Below, piece by piece: positions 37,262-50,420 of a stretch of 64,000 nt of DNA; position 1 is the stretch's first letter, and each line of letters opens with the position of its first letter. This stretch comes from Silurus meridionalis (lineage: Eukaryota > Chordata > Actinopteri > Siluriformes > Siluridae). The notes under the pieces are model-generated. The model was not told where the DNA came from, searched no databases, and saw nothing but the letters and a program-made list of their open reading frames with translations. Where the stretch lies: the NCBI RefSeq assembly GCF_014805685.1, contig NC_060885.1, forward strand, positions 17,737,632 through 17,801,631. Reading direction: 5' to 3'. The position numbers and the translations under genes are program-made.

Positions 37262-39350
37262 TTAACAGCCTCCACAGCTCTGAACGGGGGTGTATTTTTC
37301 TACCCCTGCCAGAGATAGAAGATCCCTCCTGAGAGGAATTTCCAAGGGAGGGTGTTCAAGAAAGGCTACCAGGTCCGCAAACAATGGCCTACCTGGCCAC
37401 CACGGGGTCAACAGGAGGAGACGCACTCCCTTCTGGGGAACTCTCTCCAAAACTCCCAGGAGCAGCGTGACAGGCGGAAAGGCGTACAGTGCTGTACCAT
37501 GGCATCCAGCCCAAGAGGGGCTGGGGGTAATAGGAAAAACCAGAGAGGGCAGTGCGATGTCACTTGGGTCACAAACAGGTCCACCTGAGCTCTGTAAAAT
37601 TCTTCCTCGGCCCTTGCCTTGAGAGGGCATTTGCTCCCTTGTTTAAGTAGTCTGGGATATACGCCGCCTTCAACGAGAGCAGCTTTTCTTGGGCCCAAAG
37701 GAGGATCTGACATGACAGCTTGTACAAGGAGGCGAGTTTGCAGACCCCCCTGGTGGTTAATATCTGAAACTACCGAAGTGCTGTCCGTACAGACCAACAG
37801 GGACATGTTGGTCCGTACGTACCAACATGGCCTCTGAGGTCTGGGAGGAAATGCCTCAGAGCTTGAAGCACAGCCAGCATCTTTAGACAATTAATGTGCC
37901 ACATTCAATGTGGCCTCTTCCAGAGACCTTGAGCAGAGCAGCCACTCATGACCGTTTCCCAACCCGTGAGAGATGGGTCTGTTGTAAAGGCCAGGCTCTC
38001 CCAGCACGGGGCCCTGAGTCAGGAACCCGGGATCTCTTCACACATCTAAGGCATGTAGGGCTCACCGCGTGACCTTAACCATATGGAGTGAATTGCCCAC
38101 TGCTTCACAGTGAGTGACTGGCCTTTTCTCACTGACAGCCACGAGGATGGACTTGACACGAGTAGAGGACAAATGTGCCCGCATAAGGGTCGAATCCCAT
38201 ACTATGCCTAAGCAAGTGGTTTTCTGTGATAAAAAGCACACTCATTTTGCTGTTAAGCCTCAACCCCAGTTCCTTCATGTGGGTAAAGAACAACATCTCG
38301 ATGCCGGACCGCCAGATGATCCGATTAAGCCAATATCAACCTATCATCGAAATAATTTAGAATGTGGACACCCCAAAGCCTGAATGGGGCCAGGGTCATC
38401 CACACATTTTGTAAAGGTGCAGGGTGAGAGGGCAAGACCAAATGGAAGGACCAGATATTGGTAAGCTTTGACCCCAAAAGCAAACCTCAGGAACTTCCTA
38501 TAAGCTGGAAGGATGGATACATAAAAGTATGCATCCTTCAGCTCTATGGTCACAAACCTGTCCTCGGACCTGATTTGGGACACAACCTGCTTCAAGGTCA
38601 GCATCTTGAACCTAAGTATCAAAAGCAAGGGGTTCAGCTGACCCAGATCCAGTATAGGACACAACCCTCTGTCTTTTTTGGTAACTATGAAGTACCGGCT
38701 GTAGAACCCGGACTCTCTGTCTGATGGAGGGACCACCTCGATGGCCACCTTCCTCAAGAGAATGTCCACTTCCTTGTCCATGACCAGAGCCTGCTCGGCC
38801 CCCACCACGGTGGGAGACACCCTGTTAAACCAGGGCGGACAAGACCCCGACTGAATTGTATAGCTTCTGTCTACAGTGCGCAGGACCCACCAAGACATGT
38901 CTGCCAGGCTGCTGGATAGTCTTTTAAGGGAATCAGTCTCTCAAAACTGACCTCTGGTAAGCCTAGAGCTGGAGCAATACCCAGCTGCAGCTCTAGGGGC
39001 CTCCTGAGAGGCAGCGAACCCCCATGTCCGCTATCGGGGCATCCAGGAGCTCTCCCAATCAAGGCGAGGGTGGCCATGGACCGGCCAATGGCCTTAGCGG
39101 TCTCTTTGGTATCCCTAAGGCTAGGTCCATAGCACAGCGTAGGTCATGGACTTGCTGACCACCCGAGACATCTCCCACATTTAGCTCCCACAGCAGTTCG
39201 GCCTGATAGCCTGTGCAGACAGCCTGCGGCTTGACCCGATGAGGCATAAGCCTTGCTCACCAGCGCTGAGGTGGTTCTCGGGGGCTTGGTGGGCAGCGCT
39301 GGTGGCTTTGAGAGATGACGCAACGCCTAGGGAGAGATAGCTAGCCAGCC
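37262..39350 (-). mobile_element. Decayed DIRS-like retroelement (gag, RT, RNase H)
   Basis: On the minus strand the order is gag remnant (39247-39000: DLALGIPKRPLRPLAGP), reverse transcriptase (38898-38344) and RNase H-like region (37890-37262: LVCTDSTSVVSDINHQGGLQ, AQVDLFVTQVTSHCPLWF, APLGLDAMVQ, LLLLTPWWPGRPLF, EIPLRRDLLS). The arrangement and the phrases VVSYINHQGG and QVDLFATQ are those of DIRS retroelements. The tyrosine recombinase expected downstream is not seen; the homology stops at about 37262. Several frameshifts and stops make the copy inactive. It is GC-richer than its surroundings. Confidence 0.8.
38344..38898 (-). pseudogene. DIRS-like reverse transcriptase remnant
   Basis: This 184-codon open frame carries RT landmarks: FYSRYFIVTKKDRGLCPILD, LGQLNPLL, FVTIELKDAYFYVSI, then LRFAFGVKAYQYLVLPFGLA and LSPCTFTKCVD. 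The catalytic box is displaced: YFDD with the flanking ILNYFDD is readable at 38355-38344 in a different frame, because of a frameshift after the TKCVD motif. The family normally has Y-x-DDWL here; the Trp is changed to Arg. The start is arbitrary, since the frame continues the gag-pol region. Confidence 0.78.
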
Positions 39351-40486
39351 AATTCACCATGTTAAAACTGTCCTCTGTACTGGTAAATGTGCTTCTCTGT
39401 TTTAATGAGAGTTAAGAGCATAAGAGCATCTTATTACAAACTCGTTATTCATTAGGAATATCATGTCATTTAAAATAAATACTGAAATGATACATGAGCT
39501 TGGCAAGCACCACCCCACTTTCACTCTCTTTCAAAAATAAATGGCCTTGTTTTTTCTTCAGTTTATTTTGTATCTCTGAGCACATGACCTGATTCTGGTG
39601 AGCAGGATAGTGGGGTAGAGACCTGTTTGCTGTTCTGTGGGGAGATGCACAGACAGGAGAAGTGCTACACTGAAAGCCTTTAACGCCTACCATCTCCCTA
39701 AAGACACAGCAAGTGTCTGGCCTGTTTGGACTCAGTGATCAGCTCAAGAATAACTGGCCGTCTGTGTTCCGCTCTGTTACAACTCATGCTGTGGTTAGTA
39801 CTGCAGTGTGCTTTGTGTGTGTGTGTGTGGGTGAGATGGACAGAATGGTGTTAGTGTCAACTTTGTGATCATTTGATCCTGTTTAAATTGGGGTGTATGT
39901 TTCTTCCTCCACATTACAAGAGAAGAAAGAAAACTATATACACTCATGAAAAAGATTCTTAACAATATGAGAAGAGTTTTGTATCATTCCAAATGTATTT
40001 TATTAGACCTTGATTGCTCGTTTTTACTCAGCCTGCAGGTCCTGGGTCAACTAATTAATGACCATAATCAGGAAATCAGAAAAGCATTTTTCTACTTTAA
40101 TTTGAAGTAAAATACAACAGATACGGGCAAATATATCAATACTAAAACACACCGACGAGGTAAAAATAGGGTTGATTGAGAGTAAGCAATTAAAGGATTA
40201 AGATGCTGGTGATCAAGAGGAAATGATTTAGGCATGTTTCAGTACTCTGTGTTTGTCATACCGAAGTGATGTCATGTCTGAAAGTTCCCTTTACAGCTCC
40301 ATATTTGCAAACATTTTCAGGTCTTAATATTATACTGTATATTTGATTTGATTATACTATCGATTCTCAACCCAGATAGAATACTATGGTCATGATTTTA
40401 CTGTCTACACAATTGCCAAGATCTGTTAGCTCTGGTCAGCTCTCTATTACAGATACAGATTAAACACTACAAACATACATTTTAAA

Positions 40487-40969
<483 letters not shown>

Positions 40970-40972
<3 letters not shown>

Positions 40973-42573
40973 TGCCCTCCACAATTATTGGCACCCCTGT
41001 TTAAGATGTGGTCGTGGACTTCTAAAAATTCTCCTTTTTTTTAAAACAACATAGAACCCAAATGCAAAAAAGAAAAATCCAACCTTTCATTTAAGTACAT
41101 AACTTTGGTGGTAAAAAATCATACATTTAGAAAAAAAAAACTTGAAATCATGTGTCCCACAATTATTGGCACCTAACAATTCCTCTGAAAAATTTAATTG
41201 TTTTTTTTATATATATTTTCTGTAGTTGCTAAGGTTGGTCAGGGTATCTAGGGACTTTTAATTAGTAATTCATGATTTCCTGTTTCCTGGGGTATAAATA
41301 TGACGTGACACAGAGGCCTAATTCTCTTACCCATTTGTCAACATGGCAAAGACAAGAGAACACACCATTCAAGTAAGGCAGATGTGTGTCGACCTTCATA
41401 AGTCAGGCAATGGCTACAAGAAAATAGCCACTCGCCTTAACTTGCCGGTATCTACAGTCAGAGGAATCATTAAGAAGTTTAAAACAACTGGAACAGTGAC
41501 AAACAAGGCTGGAAGAGGTCCCAAGTTTATCTTGCCACAACGCACAGTGAGGAGGATGGTAAGAGAAGTAAAAAAATTTCCCAAGCTCACCGTCACAGAA
41601 TTGCATCAAAGAGTGGCATCTTGGGGTCACAGAGTCTCCAAAACAACCATCAGACGCTCTCTACATGCCAACAAGCTGTTTGGGAGGCATGCAAGGAAAA
41701 AGCCTTTTCTCACTAACACTCACAAACGTAAACGCCTGGAGTTTGCTAAGCGGTACTGGGACTTCAACTGGGATCGTGTGCTTTGGTCAGATGAGACTAA
41801 GATTGAGCTTTTTGGCAACAAACACTCTAAGTGGGTCTGGCGTAAAACAAAAGATGAGTATGCCGAAAAGCACCTCATGCCCACCGTGAAGTATGGTGGA
41901 GGATCTGTGATGCTGTGGGCCTGTTTCTCTTCCAAAGGCCCTGGGAACCTTGTTAGGGTGCATGGCATTATGAACGCTTTGAAGTACCAGGATATTTTAA
42001 ATAAAAACCTGATGGCCTCTGCCAGAAAGCTGAAGATGGGTCGTCATTGGGTCTTTCAGCAGGATAATGATCCAAAACATGTGGCAAAATCTACACAAAA
42101 GTGGTTCAGCAGTCACAAACTCAAGGTCCTCCCATGGCCATCTCAGTCCCCAGACCTCAACCCAATCGAAAACCTGTGGGGCGAGCTAAAGAGAAGAGTG
42201 CATAAGAGAGGACCCAGGACACTGGATGATCTAGAAAGATTGTGCAAAGAAGAATGGTCAAAAATCCCTCTCTCTGTGTTCTCCAATCTTGTGAAATGTT
42301 ATAGGAGGAGATTAAGTGCTGTCTTGTTGGCAAAAGGAGGTTGTACAAAGTATTAACATCAGGGGTGCCAATAATTGTGGCACACATGATTTCAAGTTTT
42401 TTTATTTTTCTAAATGTGTGATTTTTTTACCACCAAAGTAATGTACTTAAATAAAAGGTTGGATTTTTCTCTTTTTTTGCATTTGGGTTCTATGTTGTTT
42501 AAAAAAAAAGGAGAATTTTTTGAAGTCCACGACCACATCTTAAACAGGGGTGCCAATAATTGTGGAGGGCACT
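40970..42573 (+). mobile_element. Complete Tc1/mariner transposon
   Basis: The element is about 1.6 kb with inverted repeats of about 205 bp (40970-41173 and 42364-42573) that are nearly identical. Each holds two copies of the direct repeat cacaattattggcacc (40980-40995 and 41158-41173 on the left), the IR/DR layout of Sleeping Beauty-like Tc1 elements. The left end is TA|CAGTGCCC; the right end is GGGCACTA|TA with a G-to-A change at the last base. Both ends sit in TA repeats, fitting insertion at a TA dinucleotide. A TATA-like box (tataaata, 41293-41300) precedes the transposase and AATAAA (42450-42455) follows it, inside the right repeat. One intact ORF fills the interior. Confidence 0.93.
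41343..42356 (+). CDS. Tc1-family transposase, intact
   Basis: The 337-residue ORF is close to the usual Tc1 transposase length of about 340 and has no frameshift. Residues 1-110 form the two helix-turn-helix DNA-binding domains, with the GRPR-like hinge AGRGPK at 56-61. The DDE triad is visible: D150 in LWSDETK, D241 in FQQDNDPKH and E276 in NPIENLW, spacing D-34-E. A glycine-rich box (YGGGSVMLWACF) is at 184-195, as in Sleeping Beauty-like proteins. It would bind the inverted repeats and cut and paste the element at TA sites in the nucleus. The ATG at 41343 lies 43 bp after the TATA-like box. Activity is not shown by sequence alone. Confidence 0.95.
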   Translation: MAKTREHTIQVRQMCVDLHKSGNGYKKIATRLNLPVSTVRGIIKKFKTTGTVTNKAGRGPKFILPQRTVRRMVREVKKFPKLTVTELHQRVASWGHRVSKTTIRRSLHANKLFGRHARKKPFLTNTHKRKRLEFAKRYWDFNWDRVLWSDETKIELFGNKHSKWVWRKTKDEYAEKHLMPTVKYGGGSVMLWACFSSKGPGNLVRVHGIMNALKYQDILNKNLMASARKLKMGRHWVFQQDNDPKHVAKSTQKWFSSHKLKVLPWPSQSPDLNPIENLWGELKRRVHKRGPRTLDDLERLCKEEWSKIPLSVFSNLVKCYRRRLSAVLLAKGGCTKY

Positions 42574-42582
42574 ATATATATA

Positions 42583-42639
<57 letters not shown>
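42574..42639. repeat. (TA)n tract, right part
   Basis: The TA run right of the transposon (with one tttt interruption) is the continuation of the array at 40487-40969, showing that the Tc1 element sits inside it. Confidence 0.95.
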
Positions 42640-42641
<2 letters not shown>

Positions 42642-45600
42642 TTTTTTTTTCTCATAGTGAGTGAAGAAAGCAAGTAAGCACTTAAAACCTTTATAGAATT
42701 TCTTAAATTATGTTTTCTGCACAAAGATGAATTCCCGCTTGGCTGATCGCAAAATATTTGTACATGCTGGAAACATTTGAATAACTGACAACTGGTTACT
42801 GAGACTAGAGGGCTTTTCATGATGTTTTTATATGGTTTCTCTCACTGCACACTTTCTTTATTTCTCTTACTCTCACTCAACCCCATCACACATACATCTG
42901 GCTGTTCTCATTTACATGTGACCTATTTTGTGAACAATAAAAAAGGTTTGAAGGCTATGACAGTGTCTGACCATGCCCTGCTTTTAACAAAGAGCTTTTA
43001 ATTAAATGCCTGTTTATCTCTCTTCCATTTCCTAAATTCTGCTGCTCCAGTGTTTGGAGGGGTGTGAAAACATGGCTAAAAATAAACAGTGCAAAAAAAA
43101 AAAAAAAAAAAACTGCAGACTGTGGTGCAAACTAATTCTCTCTGGCTGAGGATGTGCACAAAATACAAATGGAAAGTCATCAGAACAGAAAAAACAATCC
43201 CACCCAGGTTTATAATATGCACTAGCACACAAATCAATCAAATGGGTTAAAGTAACAAGAAAAGCTACATACACCAAAAAAAATCTGACTTTCCAAGAAT
43301 CTTTCTGTCCTACTTATTTTCTTTGAGTTTGTTCCTGAGACTTTTGTGTGACTTGTTTGAGGACATTTTCAATACTTACTGGTGCCTAAACATAGTAGCT
43401 CTTTTAGCTGCATGGAGCCAGTAAAACCTGGCAACTTTATGAAGGTAAACAAATACAAACCATTCCATTAAAAATTTATATTTATAGTGCAGTGCTGACT
43501 GAAACTGGTTACAGGGGCATTGGTTCTATAAAACAGAGGCTGCTTGCAGCTGTAAAATGTTGAAGATGCAAGTCAGTTCAGAGTACATGCAGTATAAACG
43601 TGTCGGATTCGATACAGTCTGACCCTGAAGTCAAAAGAAATTAAAGATGTCTTTGGCTATGAACAGTGTCATAAGTAAGAAATAAAACAGGATGATTTGT
43701 GATGTTATAGGAAACAGATCAACAAATGCAGGTATGTACTGTGGCCAGAATCAAGTGCACAAAGAAAGATTTTAGTTCACGTATACATTTTTTCCAGATA
43801 CTATACATAGTCCCCTCTATATGTATTGAACAAAAAAGGCTATTATTTTTGCTATGCACAAAAACATCTGAGGCAACAATCTGAGTCTACTCTTAGTCTA
43901 AGCACTGGGCTTTGCCTAAAAAAGACAAAGAAGCTCCATAATGAAGATCAGTGAGATGTCTATGGGAGAAAAGCAAAACATTTTGAATTTGAGAAAATAA
44001 AGAAAGTCTGATTCAACTATTTCAAATTTCTGGAAAACAACAACAAAAAAACATTAGTGTGAACCAAACACTGAACAGAGCAGGAAAACAATAGCAATTA
44101 ATGACAAACATTGTAAGAGCCATGAAGAAAACTATCACTGCAACAGTCTGGAATCATCAAAAGCATTCACAGGACAGGAGTAAAGGTATCACTATCTATT
44201 GTGTGAGTAAAGAGTTGAAACTGCTAATTATCAGTAAGAATTAAAAGACAGATTGGCAAAGATCAGTGAAGAAACAATCTTTTGATCCCAACCCCAACAT
44301 TTTTTAATGTATAGCAAAAACAAAATAATTTACCATGTTTTTCCAATACTTTTAAATGATTTGTTTTTTTATTACACTAAATTGAAGTATCAACAAGGAA
44401 TAAACTTGGTGGGAGAACATACCTGCTAATGTTTTTATTAATGTTGTTAAGAATATACAGCAGTGCTGCTACAGCACAAAGTAATTGGCTTTGAAGGCTT
44501 TTCCTGAATTTTTAAATAAATCTTCAACTAAGGATCAGGACTAAGAATTTTAAAGCAGTATTTTTTGCATTAAAAAAAACAAGTAGTGCACAGCCAGGCT
44601 GGTTAGAATGGGGACTGATGCATGCTTCCTTTGAGACGCATAGACCCATAGATGATATCTCTAACAACAAAGAGCACCACTTTTTACTTGGAGTTCAGCA
44701 GGAACTTCCCTATTATATTTATGTCATGCTAATTAGCAGACAGAGAGAGAAACAAGGCGATCCAATTCACCCAGAGAACATGGTCAGTAATGCTCTCTTG
44801 GACTCCTGTCTTCGGGAAGGCTGTAACATTATCATGACCTCAAACTTGTGATCACACAATATTAAAGAAAAGCCACACACAGTGCCCCTCTGCAATCAAG
44901 GTTCATATATAAAGCATGTCCCTGTGTACCATGCTACTGGCTGTTATTGTAAGTGTTAAGTTCTGTTCTTTCTGCTGTAGGGTTTGATTAGCTGTAGCAG
45001 TGGTGATGCTCTCTATGTATCCTCCAGGACAGGAAGTTGGTTAATAGGAAATCAGGCAGGCCTGACTGAGTACTGCATGGTCCTCAACAGAATTATTCAT
45101 AACAAGTGATCTAATGAGCTCTTTATAAGCACACAGGCTCATGCTCAAGCTGATAGCACCTGAGGACATTCCTCTACAGACTACCTAGCAGCTGAATTTT
45201 TTATAAGCCAGTAAATGAACCCTTTCACCATCAGCCTTGAGGACATTAATTAGACCCAGGAACTTCCTGTGCAGTCAGAAAGTATAGACAGTAACACATG
45301 GCAGTATTTGGCAGCTTTGTCTTTGCATTCCAGGACATTTGATCCTTTGATGGAAGAAATGATACAAGGCATGATGATAAAAAACATTGCTAATAAATAA
45401 ACTTGAACATTTTACTATTAAATAGTAATATTTTTGACTATTTAATAGCATGCAATGTAATATTATTGGTCAGAACATGGGACTTTTCTTCACTTTATAC
45501 CTCAACAATTTGCCAATGATTACATTGGGTACATTCAGAAATAATTCAGGCCTCTTTTTTCTGTTTTGAACTTAATGATAACGTAAAAAAACAAAAACCA

Positions 45601-46185
45601 ATAAAACAACCAAACAATGTGCAGCTTGTCATGTTTTTGTCATAGAAGCCAGAAAGTCTATCTCTGTGGTTCAAATGTCTCCTTATAAACAGTTTCACAG
45701 CAACAATCAACACATCAAAGATCTTCCTTTCATTTATGCTTATGCACTTTTTTAATTAATAGCCCCTGCAAATGGTTTATTATTAGCCTTAGATTACATT
45801 GACTATATACACCTGTGGATGTGCTGTTACTATAGGAACAATAACATATTAGAGCAAGTGTATTAATATATGCCTGTAAGCTGCCACTACTGTCACCACT
45901 AATGAAGCCTCAGGGGCTGCTATGAACCTCATTACATGGTAATCATTTTCTCTGGCCAGAGACTTTGTTTTCTCTTTTGTTTTAGTTTTGATAATTATTT
46001 TACTAACATGATGAAAAAATAATAGATTTTGTTCTATAGATTTTTGATCTATATAGAAAAAAGCACAATGTAATTAAACTTTTTTTTAAGTTTATTTTGT
46101 TCAAAGCATGACTCATTCTATAGACCTATTCTATATTTATTGTGGTGTAAGGAAATAATAAAAAAGCTCTACCTTATATCTAGTT

Positions 46186-46315
46186 ATATTTCAGCATTTT
46201 GGCAGACACATTTATGCAAAGCGGTCTTTTTCTAGGGTCCAGAAGTGGCAGCTTGGTGGTGCCAGGATATGAACTCATGACATTCTGATTAGAAGTACAA
46301 CGTATAAACATCTTG
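46186..46315 (-). mobile_element. tRNA-derived/V-type SINE remnant, minus strand
   Basis: The minus strand carries a degraded B-box region (gagttcatatcctgg), the phrase caccaagctgccacttctgg and the tail gcataaatgtgtctgccaaa, a diverged form of the conserved fish tail 'ggataagggcgtctgctaaatg'. The A box is too diverged to call. Confidence 0.6.
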
Positions 46316-47920
46316 GTCTATTAATGTAACTATTTTTAAGTACGTACTGTGTATTAGAAAATCATATATCATATTTATTAATTAGGTGCATATTATTATA
46401 CTATAGGTACAATTACTTACAGACTGCATTGTGAGGAGTACTGTAGTCAATGTGTTTTCACACATTTGATAATGTATAAAAAAAAAAAAAACAGGCATAC
46501 ATTATTTCTCAGGATCTTGATGTAGCCTGGAGAAGGATGAGAAGCAGCCCTGTGAAAGTAAAATTACTTTTTCCAGACAGACATATTTTTTCTATACAGG
46601 TGCTTTTATCTATTCCAATTACTTTTCTCACATTGCAAACAGCAGGTATTAATCTCTATTTAATTCAGAGAACACTTTGATCCTGGTAGGCTGATGACTG
46701 CTGCACTGTCCATCTCGTTCTCCTTCTGAAGGGAGCTGTGGAGGATATTAGCATTTGCTTTGAGAAGCAAAGATGAGGCACAAATTAGCTTTAATTTAGA
46801 ATGTCACTCCTACCATGCAATTTATTTTAGCAACATCGTACTTTTGCCAAAACAAAACTCCTTCTTTGCCACGACAGTTTCTGGCAGGTACAATTTCAAA
46901 AACAGCCATCTACAGGTTTTCCCTGACATTTATCTGCAGGTTGACAAGCTAACTACTGTTGAAAGTAGGACTGAAACACTTTATCAAGTAATTAGAAAAT
47001 AATAAAAAAAAATTGATGCTTTGTTAAGTCCATTCAACTAATATACATATGGTATCCAACCTCTAATCCCTGGAGAAAACTTTAACTAACGAGGCTCTAA
47101 GCTCTGGAGGAAACGGAACAAGTCAGACAAAAAAGAGAAGGCCTCGTTCCAACTGCAGGCCAGAAATGTTGGATGTTTACGGGATGTTTATGTTTTAGTT
47201 TAAAATGATCCCAAACTTTGGAAACTTTGTCATTTTCTTTGGCCTGAATCCTATGGAAGCCCGTTTCCATCTCATGAAAAAAAAGTTTTTAAATGACATT
47301 CGAATTCAGTTGAATGACCTTTCATTATACTTCTTCAGTGTACAGCTGTAATGTGTTTCTTTAGAAATGATGGATGATATAAGTAACTGATATAGGTAAG
47401 TTAATAACTAAAATAATCGATAGCTAGTTGAAAGCATCAGTTCACCAGTAAAACATGAGCCACGTGTTCAGAAAAGTGTCACCATTGCTTCATTGCTGCT
47501 TATACAGTGTGATATACATTGTCATTGGAGCATTGTCAAACTTTTACTGTAAATTTCAGTAAACCTTAGTGGGGTTTAGAAGATGAAGTAGCATGGTGAA
47601 TTGTGCAACACTAAACATTTAAAAAATGTATTGAGCTCAGACTTTAGGGACAATGATTATGTTGTGCTGTTTGTGTTGTAAAACAAAAGTGCAGGAGCTT
47701 CCTTTCTCACTCACCATTTCTAGTGACGTTCAGTTTTAATGAGAAATAAGGTGTAGTAGTGAAGACATTGAACTCAAAGTTGCAGCTATTGAACTCAAAG
47801 TTGCAGCTAAGTTGCAACGTATAAGATGACAAAAATGATGGTGATGATGGAGGTGTTAGAACAAAAGTAGATGCCTTGGAATCTGATCTAGAATCTAATC
47901 ATGGATATAATAAAGCATTT

Positions 47921-48170
47921 AGAGAGGTGGTAGCTAAGTGAATAAGGCTCTGGGTTACAGATCAGAGGGTTGGGAATTAAAGCCCTGGTTTTGCCAAACT
48001 GCAACTCTTGGACCCGTGAGCAAGGCCCTTGACCCTTTGTGCTGCAGGAGCACTGTAACATGGCTGACTCTACACTCTGACCCCACCTTCCTACATGGGA
48101 TATGCAAAAAATATAAATTTCCTTGTTGGATCAATAGAGTATTCTAAATAAATACAAAATAAATAAAAAC
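47921..48170 (+). mobile_element. tRNA-derived SINE, plus strand
   Basis: It has an A-box-like sequence tagctaagtgaataagg (47931-47947), a B-box-like gggaattaaagcc (47972-47984), then the body phrases gagcaaggcccttgaccctt and atggctgactctacactctg, and a tail tccttgttggatcaatagag followed by AT-rich repeats. This is a standard pol III SINE layout found in many fish. The copy looks several percent diverged and has no function I can see. The open frame over it is an artefact. Confidence 0.8.
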
Positions 48171-48814
48171 TTTGCTGCACCTGTCACCTAAGGCAAACAA
48201 GGTCAATTTGACATGATGCCACTATCAGCAGGCAGTCAAATGGCATTTTGGGTACTCTAGGGAAACTGTTAACTGGCAAGAAAACAGACCAGCTTGTCCG
48301 TGAAATCAGAATACCCCTAATTAAAATTCCAAAATAAATCTTAAACATCTTGTTTATAATAAAGATGAGAATTGTAAGTCTACAGCCTTCTACAAGTTCT
48401 TAAAAGGTGGCCAATGTATATGCGGTTATATTCAAAACTCAGATTCAAACCGTCATTCACAGTATAGGTTTGAACTCTGGGATCGTTATCAAAATCGTTA
48501 TCAAATCTTTATATAGCTTTTTTGTAATGGCATCAACTGTTTCTGTGCTTCTTCAAAAATTTAAATTGATTGAGATGCTGACAAAGAACTTGGGTTACCT
48601 AAAAATCACACTAACACATAAACAACACTAGACATTCTAAGATAACATGTTGAGAACAGGAGCAGAAGGAACTGCATTATCAGATCCAGTTCAATAACGG
48701 CATCCAATAGCTCATGTGGCTCTCTACAGAAAAGGTTAATGAACACTGGCTACTGTAGGTGTGTGAGAGGAGAACACAATCTTATTCTCTCACATCCTGT
48801 GTGCTGGAACATAC

Positions 48815-48907
48815 CGGGTTGTCTGGTCTCAGTCTTTTTGAAGGAGGACCACCATCTTCTGGGTGGAGCATGTAGAACAGACGTACTTTGTTTGCATGCT
48901 TCTTGCT
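48815..48907 (-). CDS. zmat4: zmat4 second coding exon: end of zinc finger 1 and linker
   Basis: This 93-nt exon encodes residues 36-66, beginning [16 protein letters not shown] and ending LRPDNP. The acceptor is ttacag|AGC and the donor CCG|GTATGT, both phase 0. H39 completes finger 1, and [10 protein letters not shown] is the conserved helix-linker after that finger in ZMAT4. The following basic and proline-containing linker leads to finger 2. The open frame here in another register is a shadow; only this frame joins exons 1 and 3 correctly. Confidence 0.92.
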
Positions 48908-49889
48908 CTGTAAGATGATATATAAAAAAAAAATAAGCACAACTAGTCATTGTGTACATGAATATAGAAGATTATTTAGCAAACTACTGAATATTCAATG
49001 CAGGAGTTATGAGATTTTAATGAAGCTCATAAGTCTTTCATGATGTGTTAGCAACTTATAACAATGAACAATGAAATGTGGATATCGCTTGTCTCAAGAC
49101 TTATAACACGTGCAATCTGATCATATTTTAGCAGAATCTAAAGATACTAAAAGCAACACATTATGACATTTTCTTAAGCGTAGAATTCAGTTTAATGATT
49201 CGTTAACTAATTCTTCTATTTAGGTTCTTATCTTTGCTGTCATAGCAACAGCATGAGTCTCTGGTCACCAAGAATAAGTTGACCTTGACTAACGATTTGT
49301 AAGCACTTCACTGAACAATCAGTCACTTTTCATTATACGTCTTCACTGTACAGCTTTAATGTAAAAAGATTCTTCTTTAGAAATGATGGATGATATGTCA
49401 CTGATGTAGGTAAGTTAATAAGTGAGTTGCTTCAACCAAATCTTGATTGTTTGCATTGTCATTAACTTATTTAAAATTTTATATTTATAAAAATTATTAA
49501 TTTAGTAACTTATTTATTTTATATTTCATGTAATTATTTGTTATAATTTATTATACTTCCTATCAGTGGATGATGCTTTAAAAACTTTTTATTTTTTTGT
49601 AACGTGAGCATCAATGACAATTATCACTACATTGTGATAAATGTAAGAGAGATAAAATAATTGTGTTACTAATTTTGCTTTATGAAACTGTGGGATTTGT
49701 CAAATCTCCCACAGAATACTAATGGGAATATGCAATCTGCTCACAGTGTGTTATAACCACATTGAGCGATCAGTTTTGCTGAGTGATCAACCAATTACAC
49801 TGTTAAGACTTAAATTAGCACTTTCCAAGTTTGCCTTGTAGAATTCAAGCGTTATATTTATATTAAGTTTGTAATCTGGACACACTTTT

Positions 49890-49952
49890 GTACGTCGCTC
49901 TGGATAAGGGCGTCTGCTAAATGCCGCAAATGTAAATGTAAATATAAATGTA
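49890..49952 (+). mobile_element. V-type SINE 3' tail
   Basis: The sequence gtcgctctggataagggcgt directly followed by ctgctaaatgccgcaaatg and aatgtaaat repeats is the conserved tail of fish V-SINEs and related L2-mobilised repeats. The body upstream is not recognisable. Confidence 0.75.
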
Positions 49953-50052
49953 AGACATTACACATAAAAATCTTCACTTTTGTTACGTTTTTGCTTTTGA
50001 TCTTATTTACTATCTTTCATTTTGATTTCTACTGTAGTCTGACCAGCTCAAC

Positions 50053-50420
50053 ATTGGATTGGATTAAATTAGATTAGATCCAACTTTATTGTCATTATGC
50101 AAGATACATGTATAGAGCCAATGAAATAGAGTTAGCATCTAACCAGAAGTGCATAAGTGGCTTACTTACAATAAATGAATAGCAGTGTGCTAAATACGGG
50201 TATGGGGTCCATATGTACAGGGATAAGGGTGAATAATTTACCAAAGGTGCAGTAGGTAATAATATATGTATATATAGTAATATACCATAAACTGTGCAAA
50301 GATTGTGAGCATAGATGTCGGGAGATAACATGCTCAAATTACATAATATAGTTATGTACAAGTATGAATATTGTATGATACAGTATATGCAGAATAGAAT
50401 AAACATCAGCCTTAATGAAA
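50053..50420 (+). repeat. Dispersed repeat, family uncertain
   Basis: The block contains ccaactttattgtcattatg, gagccaatgaaatagagtta, gcatctaaccagaagtgcat and aaactgtgcaaagattgtg, phrases I associate with a repeat abundant in cyprinid and catfish genomes. No coding sequence and no clear termini are seen. Confidence 0.4.
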
